A stretch of DNA of 64,000 bases from Sindora glabra (lineage: Eukaryota; Streptophyta; Magnoliopsida; Fabales; Fabaceae), in contig CM035227.1 in NCBI GenBank assembly GCA_020226215.1, positions 28,585,866 to 28,649,865 on the forward strand, in the 5' to 3' direction. This document shows positions 35,571 to 48,916 of the stretch, piece after piece. The notes under the pieces are model-generated. The model saw only the letters and a program-made list of their open reading frames with translations, did not search any database and was not told the origin of the DNA. The position numbers and the translations under genes were made by a program. Position 1 is the stretch's first letter; each line of letters opens with the position of its first letter.

Positions 35571-36841
35571 AATAAATTTATACATAATGAATGCTTTATC
35601 ATAAAATGCATGTAGAAAAAACTTATCCATCAATGTACCTTAGTATATGTTCATGCTTAAAATAACCTCTATGATGTAAGATAGTAGTTATATAGTGGGC
35701 CATGATTTTATACCAAAAAATATAAAATTGAGTTAAAACAATTGTAATGATGTATATAACATAAAAGACAAAAGGACAACATTCAAGGCAAGTTTATATA
35801 GTGGACCATAAATTTAACAATTATAATACCTTTCAACCAATTATTAAAACCCTTATGTTTTAGTTCACTAACCAAAAACTTTGAAGAAATTCCATCATTA
35901 AATGAATATTTTGAAAACAACACATAAAAAAGGCATAAACAAAGTTTGCAATTCCAGTATTACATTTGTTAGCAAAATATTATAAATAGGTAAGAGCATT
36001 AACTTTTAGAAGCAAAAGGCAACCTCCTTAATTGAATATTTTGGAAATAATGCATAAATATAGTTTCCAGTTACAGACCTATATCAAACCCCTACAATGG
36101 TGTCAATTTCATCCAAATCCTTCTTCAATAACATTTTAACACTGCCAAAGCTTCTTAAATTAGGGCTAAGTTTTTGGATAATAATAGCCTAATTCTTTTG
36201 ACTAACATAGTAAGGAAGCCAATGTTTCTAGAAAAATATTTCAATATGTTAAATAATAGCCTAGCATGGCATTTAACATGCCAACTAAGCATATTCCATT
36301 AAGGCTTTAAACAAAAGGATTGTACTGCTAAGATAGTGTATTTTTAAGGGACTAATAACGCCACTTCTTAAATTATAAAGGTTAAATTGCCAATGAACAT
36401 AAAATTCAAGGATGATATTGTTATTTTTCTCCATATTTAATATTTAAAAAAGACAATAATAAAACTTAACGATAAAATAATTATTTTTCATTTATTATTG
36501 ATTATTGTGATTATTTTTATAAATTAAAATAATTTTATTTCACAAATATTAATGTAATGATGATGGATTGAATATTTTTCATAAAAAATGAATATAATTT
36601 TTTTCAAATGAAAATGCAAAATTTTTTAAGTTCATAAAAAAAATAATTAACTTGGAAATATTATAAACTAAATAAAAAATATAATAATATATTTTAATGT
36701 TTTGCATCAACTTTTTCATATTATAAACATTGAATAAAGGCACTAATAAATTGATTTTAAAAGGGATATTATTATGCAATTTAATAATTAAATAACCATA
36801 TGATATTTTTTTAATAACCAACAAAAAAAGTTAAATAAAAT

Positions 36842-39118
36842 TTATCATTTACCAGCCTTATGGAACATGACTACTATGTGATAAATAACATTTAATTATA
36901 TTAAAATCCTCTATAGTGTAAAAGGTAACATAACAAAAAGCCAACTACTTTATTATCCATTAATTTTCATCCTATAACACTTAAAGTTGAATCTTAATTG
37001 CATTTGATCTAATCATGTTCCATGATTTGCTTGTCTTATTTTTTCTTAGCACCAATTATAGTTGGTAAGGATTAATATGTGCATAAATCCATTACATGGT
37101 TATTCTGAGAATTTAGAACATTACTTATTTCCATCATAACTGATTTAGAGCAATGAATAAGATTGTAAACTAGCTTGAGCAAAAGCATGATAATTATTGG
37201 CAAGTAAAATGTCATAATTCACTTAACTATGATTGGTGTGAAAACTATTTTCTAGTTCCACATGCTAATTTAGCCTACTTTGGTATCATCACATAGTTCA
37301 TAGTAAGGTATTTAGTTAAATTACTAACTTTATATATATTTCAAAATATTTACAAATACAAAGTTACCATTATAATATGTTGATTCTATTTACATAACCC
37401 AAAATCTATTCCTACTTGTATTCTAGGGAGACTATGCATACTTGAAAAATGTAAACAAAGAGTTCACTATTATTTTCTTAATGGTAATTGAGGAACTTCA
37501 ACATGTGCATCTAAAAACATTTTAAGAATTAAAGATAGTGAGATTAGGTCTTGATAAATAAATAATTTACTTGAATACCAAATATCTAATTAAACATTTT
37601 TATTAAATCAAGTTTAATATGGTTTTAACAATGATTATATAATGAACAATTATCAAATAAGAGCACATATCAAAATAATTAATAGAAATAACAAAGAAAT
37701 AAACCACATTATGTCTTTCGGGTTATCCTTATCCCTCTATAAATGTCTATCATTTTTCCTCCTAGGTCTAACTTTGTCCCCTTCCAATATGTTCCTTCGA
37801 ATTAGGTATTATTTCATATTCTTTTCACATTCACTTCTTAAATCACAATTTCATATCAAAGCACATCCCCCTTGGAATTTTAATAAATAATTGTAACAAC
37901 ATAATCATAAACATATATTAATCATAATCACATTTCCAATAGAAATCCCATCATCACAATCATACTCAATAGTGTTCACATGCTCGACTTATATATACAA
38001 AATTTATTTAGGCATGCACTACTTTAAACTATCATGATATAACTAAAATTAGGTACACAAGATAATACTCAAGTATACAATAAAGTATAACGCTTTATAA
38101 GCAAATTTTAACCCTCGCACTCAAGTATATGCTCAAATATGGACCTATAAAAAGTAATTCTACAATTATACTTTGAGTACATACTTGCTTATGACCATTT
38201 AAAGAGCTTATATTTAAGTATAGGCCTCTATAGAGCAATTCTGAAAGCATAATCAAGTATATACTCAAGTACCAATTACAAAATTGTAAAAATTTTATGA
38301 AAATTCTATTCATATGTTCTTCCCCTTTTCAACACATGTACATTAGTATAGCTAAGATCTAATACAATCTTATCATTTACACTCATTCTTACATTTCTTA
38401 TATCAATAATTCATATCATAACATATTCTTTCATCGTAAACCCTTAATTTCTCAATATAATAACACAAAACCATCATATGAACAAAATCATGCAAGGATG
38501 AATTATTTTAAGTGGATTATCTATTTACCTAACTTTAGAGGAGATATGAAGGAGATGATGATAAGCTAAGAAAGCAAAAAGGCTTGCCCTATTCAACTTA
38601 AGTTAAAAAAATCCATTTTCATGTCACTAATTCTCTAATATTTCTTCTTAGTAAACTCAAGCTTAGATACAAAAGAAATTACTCTATTAGAAGATAAGTA
38701 ATAATGATAGTTTAAATTTCTTTAATTCAATCTTGGCCTAAAATTAATGGAATGGGGTTAAAAATTGATTAGGAGAGAAAAAGGAACAGTTTCAATCGGT
38801 CTTTAAGGGAGAATGATCAAAATGCAACGAGGAAATGGTTTTTAATTTTACCAATAACGATTTAGTAATTTTAGGCTATCATAAGGGCATTTCAAAATTT
38901 TCAATTCATAGATCTTTTTATATACTCTTAATCAATCCTAACTTTGCACTTACCTTTAAATAATTATTTCCTACCTAATTCTATCTTAAAACTCCATTTT
39001 CTTTAATTAAATTATTATCCTTAACCTACTCATAAAAATTTCAATTATTGAAGTGTATATATAAATTTCAAGCAAATCGACTAAAATTAAAATTCTACAA
39101 TACTAAGGGTGTGGCACA
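36842..39118. other. Unassigned insertion with a possible solo LTR
   Basis: This stretch separates Helitron-type units from the LINE. 37892-39118 starts TGTAACAACA and ends GTGGCACA, i.e. TGT...ACA ends. Reversed, it begins TGTGCCACACCCTTAGTATT, close to the TGTGACACCC start of many plant Ty3/gypsy LTRs. The 5-bp flanks (ATAAT, AAAGG) do not match, so a solo LTR is only a suggestion. 36842-37891 has no recognised content; its short frames are AT-biased. Confidence 0.3.
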
Positions 39119-39299
39119 AAAGGATCAAGGATTTTAGCTTTAAAACAAACCTTATTCTGATGTGTCCATATTGCCTATAACATAATCATAACATAAATAG
39201 CAAATTACTTTTGCCTAATTATTAGTATGATAATACCGAAGAATATTTGCTAACCGTTACTTATAATTAAAACCTAATATAGACATGGTATGGAATTCA

Positions 39300-42200
39300 T
39301 AATAGTTGATATTTTTCCTCTAAGCTAAGTAGCTTAAGCTAGAAGGCAGGAATTAAATGTTCACTAGTTTCTACCTTACAAGGAATTCCAAGCTTCCAAG
39401 GGAAAAAACCATGGCAAATTCTAGAAAGGATATTAGATTGATTGCCAATCCATTCATGAAGCAATAAATAATAATCATCCCTTACAATGTAGTTCCCTTT
39501 AATGCACTCTTCCAAAAAGTCCATCTGTGGAGCTAAATTGAGCCATAAATATCTGTTAAAATTCAGCCACAACCACCTAAGTATATAAATTTTTTAATCT
39601 ACTTGAGTCCTATAAGAGATTATTAGTTGTAAATAAATATCTGACGGTTTTATAACCCAAAGGAAAAGGTACATTGTGAAAACAATAAGGATTCTAAAGA
39701 AAAATATGACTATCCTCTCCCATGAACAACTTAAGGTTGTTACATAGCCATGAACTACTAAAACTTAATTTTAGATTTCTTTGACTAGGAAAGCTATACT
39801 TTTCTTGAATAACCTTGAAGTATAAAGAACGTAACCTTTCAATTAGCCTCCAAATTTGCTTCGTTAGAAAAGCTTGATTAACTAAATATAAGGATGCTTA
39901 ATAGATCTTGGACTTGTGGGTTTAATGGATCAGGCTTAATAAAAATAAGCTTATAAAATGGGGCCTAAATAGACTAGATCCATGCAAACTATAAGCTAGC
40001 TTATGGGCCAATTGCCTTTTTAGGGAAAAAAAAAGCTAATTTGTAAACTTATGGTGCAAACTAGACCTATTGAAATATACTCATTTAAAATGCAAGCTTT
40101 AGTAGATCAAGCTTAAATAGGTTAAATTCCCATTGATTTTAGCCAAATCCAGTCCACTAAGCCAATTAAATACCCCTAATTAAATAAATTGATTGGAGAC
40201 CTACCCCTCCTTGCTTCTAGGGGAGACATAAATTAAGCCGAAATTTCATTTATACACCTCTACTCTATTAATTATCAAGCCCACCCCACCAAAACTTGCT
40301 TACAACTAAATTAATTTTGGTTGCATAAGTTTTTGGAATGTGAAGATATGGCAAATGAAAGGTGCTAAGGGAATTTATAGTAGATTGAATTAAAATGAGC
40401 TTAGCAACCTATGAAAGTAATAAACCCTTTCATTTATGTAGTCTAGATTAAATTTTCTACGTCATTGTATCATAAATTACTCCCCCTCTTCCATTATTAT
40501 CTAAGTCCATACCCAAATACCTTCCCATATAAGGTATAATCCTAATCCCAACGACATTAGTAAGCAATTAACACCTGTGATCATTAGTATTAGGGCTATA
40601 AATCAACCTAGATTTTAAGCAATTCACCTCCAAGCGTACCAAATTAGCATAAGGAGTTAATAACTCCTTAATTCGAAAGCATGCTTTCCTCATAATTTTG
40701 AAAGCTAAAAGAATATCATCCAAATACTATAGATGTGTTATAGGAGGAACTTGTCTACTAATTTTAATTCCTTTTGTACAGGCCTAGTCTTCAACTTGCA
40801 ATTAAAAACAAGATAGGTACATAGAAGGAATAGATAAAGGATAAAGGATAGATCCATTTGCCTAAATCCTTTGGATTAAGTGATTATAAGGGTAGGAATA
40901 CTATTAAGGAGAACTCTATAAGACATAGTTGTAACACATTGGAGCAAATTTTGTCTCCAATTTTTAGGGAAATCCATAAGCTCCAAAATAACTTGAATAA
41001 AACTCCATGGAAGTTTATCATAAGCTTATCACAAATTAAGTTTCATGAGAACCCATCTATCCTTTTTTTACATTAGATTTCTTAACATAATTTAGAAGCT
41101 TTGAGCCTAGAATAATGTTATCACCTATAAATTTGCCTTTAACAAATCACTTTGGAATGAGTGATCTAAGAGTCAATTAATGGTTGTAATCTAGTGACCA
41201 ACATTTTAGATATGACCTTATAAGCAAAATTTGTGAAACTTAATTGGCCTTAAATCATTCAGAGATTAAGTGGGAGTTTTGAGATTAATAGATATGAGTA
41301 GCATTGAGAGAATTCAGCAAGCATAAGCGGTTAGGGTAGGAAAGACACATATCTACCAAAGCCTGACATATAATTTCCCAATATTCTTGATAAAAAATAG
41401 TTGGCAAACCATCTAAACTAGGAGCCTTGTCATATGCCATTTTAAACATTGCTTCAACAGCATCAACTACTTAAAAAGGGTTTAAGGAGATGCTGCATCT
41501 GCTCCTGATTAAGTTTTAGTAAAAGGACAAATGAGAATAACTTTTTAATAGAGTGAATCGAGTTTCCATCCTGTGAAGAGAAGTATCGATTGGAAAATTA
41601 TTAGGTCACCAGGTTTATAATCTCAAATCAAATTATTGTTATTATATGGATCTTGGAGTTAAGTGACACGGTTTGTCATCTTTCTCCTCTTGAACTCTCC
41701 ATGAAAATATTTTGAGCATCTATATCCTTGAACTAGCCACATTTGATAAGCTTTCTGTGTCCAGCGAATTTCTTCACATTGCCTCCAGTAATCCAATTCT
41801 AATTTAATAATGTACTCTTATTTCATCTTTTAATTTGATTTGATATTCTGCCAATTGTTGTTCTAACTCCCTAATATGAATTCGAACTTTACCAAACTCA
41901 TATTTGTTCCATCTATGAAGAGCCTGCATGGTAGCTTTAGTCTTAGACCAAAATTAATACGCCACGGAACCATTGTAATCATAAGGCCATTTACCCTAAA
42001 TTATTTGCTTGCATCGTGGATGTGTCATCCACATGATTTCAAATCTGGGTGTTTTCTTCTGTAAGGCCATTTGAGATAGGAATCGAGGATCAAAGGGGCA
42101 TGATCAGAAGCTGAAATGGGCATTACTAATAAGTTAGTACCAGCGTATGATTGAAGCCATGACAAGTTACCAAAAGCTCTGTCAATCCTCTCCCAGACTG

Positions 42201-42366
42201 CCTCTGTCCCTTTATGGTTGTCAGTCCACGGATACAAATTCCCCATAGGAAGAAGAATATCAATTAATCTAGTCATGTCCAGCATATCCTGAAAGCTATC
42301 ACTGCCCATTGGACGTGTAGAGGACCTAAGTTTGTCCATAAGTTTAAGCATATCCTGAAAGCTATC
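39300..42366 (-). mobile_element. Broken LINE (L1-type non-LTR retrotransposon)
   Basis: Minus-strand order is that of ORF2. First, an APE-type endonuclease C-terminus still open at 42351-42025 (TRLIDILLPMGNLYPWTDNH, WERIDRAFGNLSWLQSY, ISASDHAPLIL). Then reverse-transcriptase blocks with stops and shifts: LNATHIYLL near 41320, YKVISKMLVTRLQPLI-like near 41210, AYDKLPWSFIQVILELM near 41000, and the active site YLDDIL at about 40715. A zf-RVT-like FFPWKLGIPCKV follows near 39400. The 5' end is cut inside the endonuclease at about 42366, as usual for LINEs. Many stops make it dead. No poly-A tail or target duplication was identified at 39300; the 3' limit is approximate. Confidence 0.85.
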
Positions 42367-45300
42367 ATTTAACTTGTTATTAATGATAATGGTGATTTCT
42401 AGAAATTAATTTTTTTAAATTTTCTTTAGAAAGGTACTAACGTGTTGATTAAGGAATTGATGAACATTAAATTTTATTTCCAGGTAAACAATATTTATTT
42501 AAGTTCACGAAAAAAATTTTAAAATATATATCATATGTCATGTTATAATAAATTTAATCTATCAAATTCAAAAATATAATAAAATTTTATAATATTTTCC
42601 ATTAGCTTTTAAAAATATATTCTTTAATAATTATATAAGTATCTCTTATGATGTAAAGTTTTTTAATAAAATTTAAGAATTATAATAAAAAATTTAATAA
42701 TTTTTATTTCATATCAATTGTAGAATCAAATAAATGTAAATTAGTTAATATACTAGGAAATAAAATTTAATAAATTAAATAAAGATATTAGTATTTTGTA
42801 ATGTTGTGAATTAATTTTTTGAAATTACTAACGTTGATTTAATATTTAAGAAAGTAATAATAATACATTTTTATTATGAAGTAATTATGTTTGACTTGTT
42901 AATGGTTATAGTGATCATTTTAAAAAATTAAAATCATTTTTTATTTTATAAATATTAATGTAATGTAGAAAGAATTGAATATTTTTATGAAAAATAATTT
43001 TTTAAATAAACATGCAAATAATTCACCAAAATTTAATTAATTCAAAATATTATGAAATAAATAAAACATATAATTAAGTTTTTTTATTATACCAATTAAT
43101 TTTTTAAATTACTAATAATATTGAAATATTATTTAAAAATATAATAATTATCAAATTTATTCTTTAAATAATTATCCTTGACTTGTTATTAATTACAGAG
43201 TTAACATCTATAAATATTTTGTTTATATATAGAATTAGATGGGAACAAATGTATTGATTGGAGAATTAATAGTTTTTTAAAATAATTAACATAAAAAATA
43301 AAAAAGATTATATTTCTCTTGAAAAGGCTTCTCTGAATGATTGTGCCAAATTACATAGCATTTGGCGATGATGCCATGTAATGAAGAAATATCTTGTTTC
43401 ATTTTTTTTATAATTTTAAATTGATGTAACTAGTTTTAAGCCCGTGCTATGCATAGAATTGTTATATTAGCCAATAACATAATTGAATATACCTATTATA
43501 AGTTATAAGAAAAACATATATAATAAACACTAATTTACTACTATGTACCATAAAGAAGAAACAACACACTTTGATAGGCAAAAAGGTTATCACTTGAGTT
43601 GAAGCAACTTTATCAGAGTAAACATGAAGTTCTGAAACTAAAAAAGGCAAAAAGCACTAAAAAATAAAACTCACAAATAACACTTTTATCATTGATTCAC
43701 TGTATATTAATCTTAACTTCTAGAAGCTGAGTGCAAATTAATATCCATCAAATCAATATATACTTAGGCACTCTAAAATATGCACATCAATTCCTTTATG
43801 CACTCACAATACCTACAAACATGTATTAGTACCTAAAATTAGTTAAAATGGTAGTATATTAGTTTAAATGAAATAGACAAATAGAGACACAATTAGCAAT
43901 CAACACACAGAAGTGAACTTATACATTTCAATAACTACAACTTCTTTATTTCGCAAACTAAGTTCAAACATCCACATAACATGAAATAGAAGGGGCAATC
44001 TTGAAATTAATTGAAACAATGAAAATAAAAATCAAATAAAAATAAAAATTCACCTTATATAACCAAAAATTTTCTTATAATAATATGATATAACGTAATT
44101 ATATCAATAATAAAAATAGAGGGAAAGAGAAAAACTAATAATAAAGTACTAATGAAATTAATTGAAAATTTTGAACTTCCTCTAATCATCTTTAATATTA
44201 TAGCCCAGCTCATCGACTAAAGAGACACTTTACATTTTGCTTCAATTTTATTCATGCTTATTCATCAATACTTCAAGGTTCTAATCATAAAATAAAAGAT
44301 CATAAATTTAAGCAAACATGCATAAATTTAGAGAGAAGCAAAAATTGAATACAAAATACAAAAGTTACCCATTAAAATGCTAGAAACAAAGCTTAGATAT
44401 CACAAATCATCCAAAAAATGTAAAACCCATATCCTAAAGCAACAGAAACAAAACCTTTCCATTTTGTTATCGCTCTAAGTAGCAGCACATTAATAAAATT
44501 TGTCTTGTAATCATCCAAAGAAAATAGTTGAAATGGAACATGTCGTTTGCTTAAAAAAGTAACTCAAATCATAAAAGTAAAGCACATCAAACATGCTTTT
44601 TTTTCAACTGACATTTTCAATAGAAGAAGGCAAATGTCTTTAGGTATCTATTGAGTGAGAAAATTTTAACACATTAATGGCACCATAAACTAAGATCGAA
44701 CATCTATTTATGATGCTTTAATTGTTTGAAAAAAAAAAGCAACTATCTCAAAAGGAAGAAACACTATCGTAGCTAGCCATTTTTTTCCCTTTAAGTTGGA
44801 TCATGTGAAAATAAGACCAATAAATTAGGTTATTAGTAGAAGTTGGCTTGTTTTTTGTGAGAGAAAGGAGCCCATTATTAGTGGCAGCAAGCTAGCAACT
44901 AACATTACAAATAACTTAGGCAAGAAATGAAAATTTGTATGGCCTAGTAACTTCACATGTAATAGAAAATAATAATATAAAATGGAGAAGAGAAATATTT
45001 TTTTAGATATATAGATAGGATAACTAAAAACTATATTTAAATTAAAATTTAAATTATTTAAAATATTTTTATAATAATATAAAATAAGTAGTATTGCATC
45101 GATACTACTTAATGATATTAGTATATTATATTTATACTATTAAGTGATATTATTGTCTAAATTGTAAATAATAAAAGTGAGCACAAAAAAATATAAAAAA
45201 TAGGTAAAAGAAAGTGAAGTAATGCATGAGTTATAAAGCATTGGCAAAATCTTAATTGCTATAAATTTAATTTAAAACATGGTATTTAAAAATTGATATA

Positions 45301-45547
45301 AACATAATATTGATAAAATTTTAAAAGTAAATTTGATTTAAAATTTTAGTTACTTTCATTAAATAATATAATATACAATTAATTATTTCATTTAACATCT
45401 TTTATATTAAAATTTTAACTTATTTAAAATATATTTATAGTAAAGCTAAAAATATCATGATATATTTATATTGGTTTGTAACATTAACATCTAAATTGTA
45501 AATGATAGTGGATGTAAAAACTATCTAAAATATATTTATAACAAAAT

Positions 45548-45550
<3 letters not shown>

Positions 45551-45588
<38 letters not shown>
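45551..45588. repeat. (AT)19 microsatellite in the Helitron
   Basis: 38 bp of AT dinucleotide. Confidence 0.95.
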
Positions 45589-45593
<5 letters not shown>

Positions 45594-45675
45594 CTATTTC
45601 ATGATATTAGTACATATATAATATACAAGTTTTAACTAAAAGTTAAAATTATAATAAGTAATTAAGTAATTCAAA

Positions 45676-45767
45676 TAAATTAAAATTTTATATCTATAAT
45701 ACTTTATAATATTAGTGTCTATGTGATAAATAATAGCAATAAACATAAAAAAGTAAAATATGCAATA

Positions 45768-45818
<51 letters not shown>

Positions 45819-45957
45819 TAAATTAAAATTTTATATCTATAATACTTTATAATATTAGTGTCTATGTGATAAATAATAGCAATAAACATAAAAAAGTAAA
45901 ATATGCAATAGAATATATATATATATATATATATATAGATAGATAGATAGATAGATA
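45676..45957. repeat. Recent 143-bp tandem duplication ending in AT/GATA microsatellites
   Basis: The block TAAATTAAAATTTTATATCT through ATATGCAATAGAATATATAT occurs at 45676 and again at 45819, apparently identical over about 95 bp. Each copy ends in an AT run (45771-45816 and 45912-45938), the second passing into (GATA)n. Replication slippage or unequal exchange at the AT runs is the likely cause. Confidence 0.88.
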
Positions 45958-48916
45958 TACACATATAGTTAAAGAAGAGAGATAATAAGTAAATTATATA
46001 GAAATATAAGATTTGAAATTAGAAAATATAATATAATTCCATTAAATTAAAATTTTAATTAGTGCTTAAGTTGTAAAGTCTTGACAAAATCTCACTTATA
46101 TCTTATATAATTTAAAATATAGTAAAATAATATCAAGATAATGTATATTAACAAATTTTAAATAAATAAATTTATTTTAATTTCTAAATATTTTATTAAA
46201 TAATAGAATATATAATTAATTACTTAAAAATAATTTTTATTTAATTTTAAAATTATTTAATTTAAATTTTCAAATTTTCACTTTCTATATATAATTCTTT
46301 ATATTATTAGTATTTAAGCAATAAACAATAATAATAGATATAAAATGGAAAATATGCAATAATATATATATAAAGAAGAGTTAATTAAAATATATAATAT
46401 AATTAAATTTTAATTTTAATTTATCTAAGTTGAAAAGGATAATAACAAAAAGTGAAATAGCGAATAAGTTTTAAAATTTTGATAAAATCTCAAATATATA
46501 TTATATAATTCAAAATATAGCAAAATAATATCAAAGTAATATATATTAATAAATTTTAAATTTAAATAAGTAATTTTTGTTTCTTTAAAATTTATTAAAT
46601 AATAGAATATGTAATTAATTATTTCAATAAAAATATTTTATTAAATTTTAAATTTTTTAGAAATATTTTTATAAAAAATTTAAATTTGTCATTTGTATCT
46701 ATAATGCTTTATAATATTAGAATTTAAATGATAAATAATACTAATATACATAAAAAGAAAAAATATGTAGTAGAATATATAAATATATATAAATAAAGAA
46801 GAGAGATAATAAATGAATTATGCAATAATATAAGTGTTAAAATTAGAAAGTGTAGTATAATTCAATTCAATTAAAATTTAATTTATTTAAAATAAAAATA
46901 AAATATATCATATTCTATGTATAATTTTTATTGATATTAGTATCTAAACCATTACTAACATGATTGATAATATATAAAAAAAAAAGAAGCAAAATATATA
47001 ATAAAGCTAATGAAAACAAAACATGTAATTCTCATATCAAGTAAGAGTTAAAAATAGAATATATGGTTAAATAATTTAATTAAAATAAAATTTTAAATTA
47101 TTTTATAGTAAAAAAATTATTGCATTATATTTATATTAATTAATGTTATTAATATTAGAATTATAAATAATAGAAATAATTCATATAAAATATTTAAAAA
47201 AGTGAAGTATTATGAGTTTACAACTTTGACAAAATATAAATTATTATATATTTTATTTAGAATATAGCACTAAAAATTGATATTAATAAAATAATCATAA
47301 ATTTTAAATAAATAAATAAATTTAAATTTAATTTTGAAATATTTTTATTAAATAATAATATATGAGATTAATTATTTCAATTAGTATTTTCTATATTAAA
47401 ATTTTAAATTATTTAAAATATTTTATAATGAAATTAAATATACCATGTGATTTCTATGTTACTTTGTAATATTGGTATGTAAGTTATAAATAATGGTAAT
47501 TCACATGAAAAAAGAGAAAAAAGTCAATATCTAATAAAATAAATTAATAAAAATGATAAATAATAAATAAATTATAAAGTATTATAAAAGTTAAAAATAA
47601 ATATATAATTAGATTATAAATGATAAAATTAGATATAAAAATGTAATAAAATTAGTAAAAAATAATAAATGAGTTATAAAATAATAAAAAGCTTAAAATG
47701 AAACTAAAAAATAAACATGTAATTGAGTATATTAAAAAAAGGGAAATAATATATGAGATGTAAAGTAACACAATAGTTAAAAATATAACCTAAATTTATA
47801 AAAAAAAATAAGTACATAAAATAAAAAAATATAAAAATATATAAACTTGTGTAAGAGTTAAAACAAAGTTCAACAAATTTTACAAAAGGGTAGCCAAATT
47901 GCAATAAAAAAATAGTTATAAAAAATATTATTGGAAAAAGAAGAATGAAATATTTTGGAGGGTTAAAATTTTATATAAAGTTGACACTTGTTCCAAAAGA
48001 TAATAAAAAAAAGAGAAAAACTTATTTTAATAGTTAGATATAGATTATTTAATGATATTAACATCTAAATTATAGAAAAATTGTAACAAATAAATAGAAG
48101 ATAATAACTGGTGAGTTGTGAAGTAATAAAAAAGAGTTAAAATATAATATATAATTCAATTAAATTATATTTTTAAATTATTTAAAATAATTTTGTACTG
48201 AATAAAATATATCCTATTATGTATACACCTATTTGTGAAATTAGTATATAAATTATAAATAACAGAAATAGAAGTGAAGAAAGGAAAGAAGAAAAGCATA
48301 ATTTAATATGAGTTATAAATAATATGAGTGAATATAAAAAATATAATAAATTATATTACAAAATAATATGTACATAATCTAATAGATAATATAAAAAATT
48401 AAAAAACTATATTATAATTTAAAAGCAAGAAAAACCCAAAAGGAAACTTAATTAAAGTAAATCTCTTACTTATTTAATATTTTTATAATAAAAATAAAAT
48501 ATATTATGCTTTATCTAAATTATTTGGTAATATTAGCATTTAAGATGTAACTAATAAGAATAAATATAAAAAAATTTGCAATAAGATAATATATATATAT
48601 ATATAGTGGGATAATAAAATAAATAAAAAGAAGTGAAGAAATGAATTTGTGTAAAAAATAAAAATCTGCAAGTGGTAAAATGAAAAAAAATGAAAAAAGA
48701 AAGGACAATGTTGCTTTGGGCGGGAAAATGAAAAAAAAAGGAAGAAGAAGAGCTTGACACGTGTCCTGTGCATTGGAGAAGAAAAACCTTGATTTAGTAT
48801 TATAGAATAGATTTGCGGTTTGGGACAAAATTTCGAAACTTTCCGATTTCCATTGATGCATATAGCAACATCCTAAAAAATAACCATAAAAATTAAAGCG
48901 TGAGCAATAATAATTA

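Larger units (their letters stand above)
33037..36431. mobile_element. 3.4-kb Mutator-like element (MULE) with ~200-bp inverted repeats
   Basis: The ends 33037-33238 and 36431-36230 are inverted repeats of about 200 bp, starting GAGAAAATTAATAATTTCAT and GAGAAAAATAACAATATCAT, with shared blocks AATTTAAGAAGTGGC-like, TACAATCCTTTTG and TTAAATGCCATGCT. A perfect 10-bp target duplication CATATTTAAT flanks it (33027-33036, 36432-36441). The length, long arms and duplication are classic Mutator. Cargo: a decayed transposase on the minus strand (34700-35570) and an open GRF-type frame on the plus strand (33358-33945). It is inserted into Helitron-type DNA. The transposase lacks its N-terminal catalytic part and has stops, so the element cannot move alone. 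Confidence 0.9.
31364..43429 (-). mobile_element. Older Helitron-type element broken by later insertions (composite block)
   Basis: A minus-strand Helitron 3' end lies at 31364-31400: reversed it reads CCGTGCTAATGGAC, then about 16 bases on ends in CTAG followed by T. Behind it come AT-rich units repeated every ~280 bp (TTTAATATAAAAAGT at about 31910 and 32190) and blocks such as AAATATTACTAATTTTATTT. These units run to 33036, resume after the MULE at 36442-36836, and resume again at 42367-43429, where GAATTGAATATTTTTATGAA matches 36575. I read this as one element split by the MULE, an unassigned 2.3-kb stretch and the LINE. The 5' end is not clear; Helitron 43430-48811 abuts it. Confidence 0.5.
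43430..48811 (-). mobile_element. 5.4-kb non-autonomous Helitron with both ends
   Basis: Read on the minus strand it starts TCTATTCTATAATACTAAAT at 48811 after a host A. It ends with a hairpin CTATGCATAGCACGGGC, then TTAAAA and CTAG at 43433-43430, followed by a host T. Insertion between A and T, a 5' TC, a GC-rich 3' hairpin and a 3' CTAG are the defining Helitron marks. The body is very AT-rich and made of degenerate ~400-bp units marked by TTGACAAAATCTC-like words (about 45240, 46075, 46480, 47220) and ATTAAATAATAGAATATA. No RepHel frame exists, so it was mobilised in trans. GACACGTGTCCTGTGCATTG near the 5' end is the least AT-rich part. Confidence 0.87.

Noticed and set aside
37892..39118. 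Solo Ty3/gypsy LTR
   Set aside because: TGT...ACA ends and a gypsy-like start when reversed, but the 5-bp flanks do not match and no primer-binding site or polypurine tract is present; kept only as a low-confidence note.
45719..45964. 81-codon minus frame rich in Ile-Tyr repeats
   Set aside because: Translation of AT and GATA microsatellites.
48520..48861. 113-codon minus frame near the Helitron 5' end
   Set aside because: Phe-rich low-complexity, overlapping frames in three phases, crosses the Helitron terminus; not a RepHel fragment.
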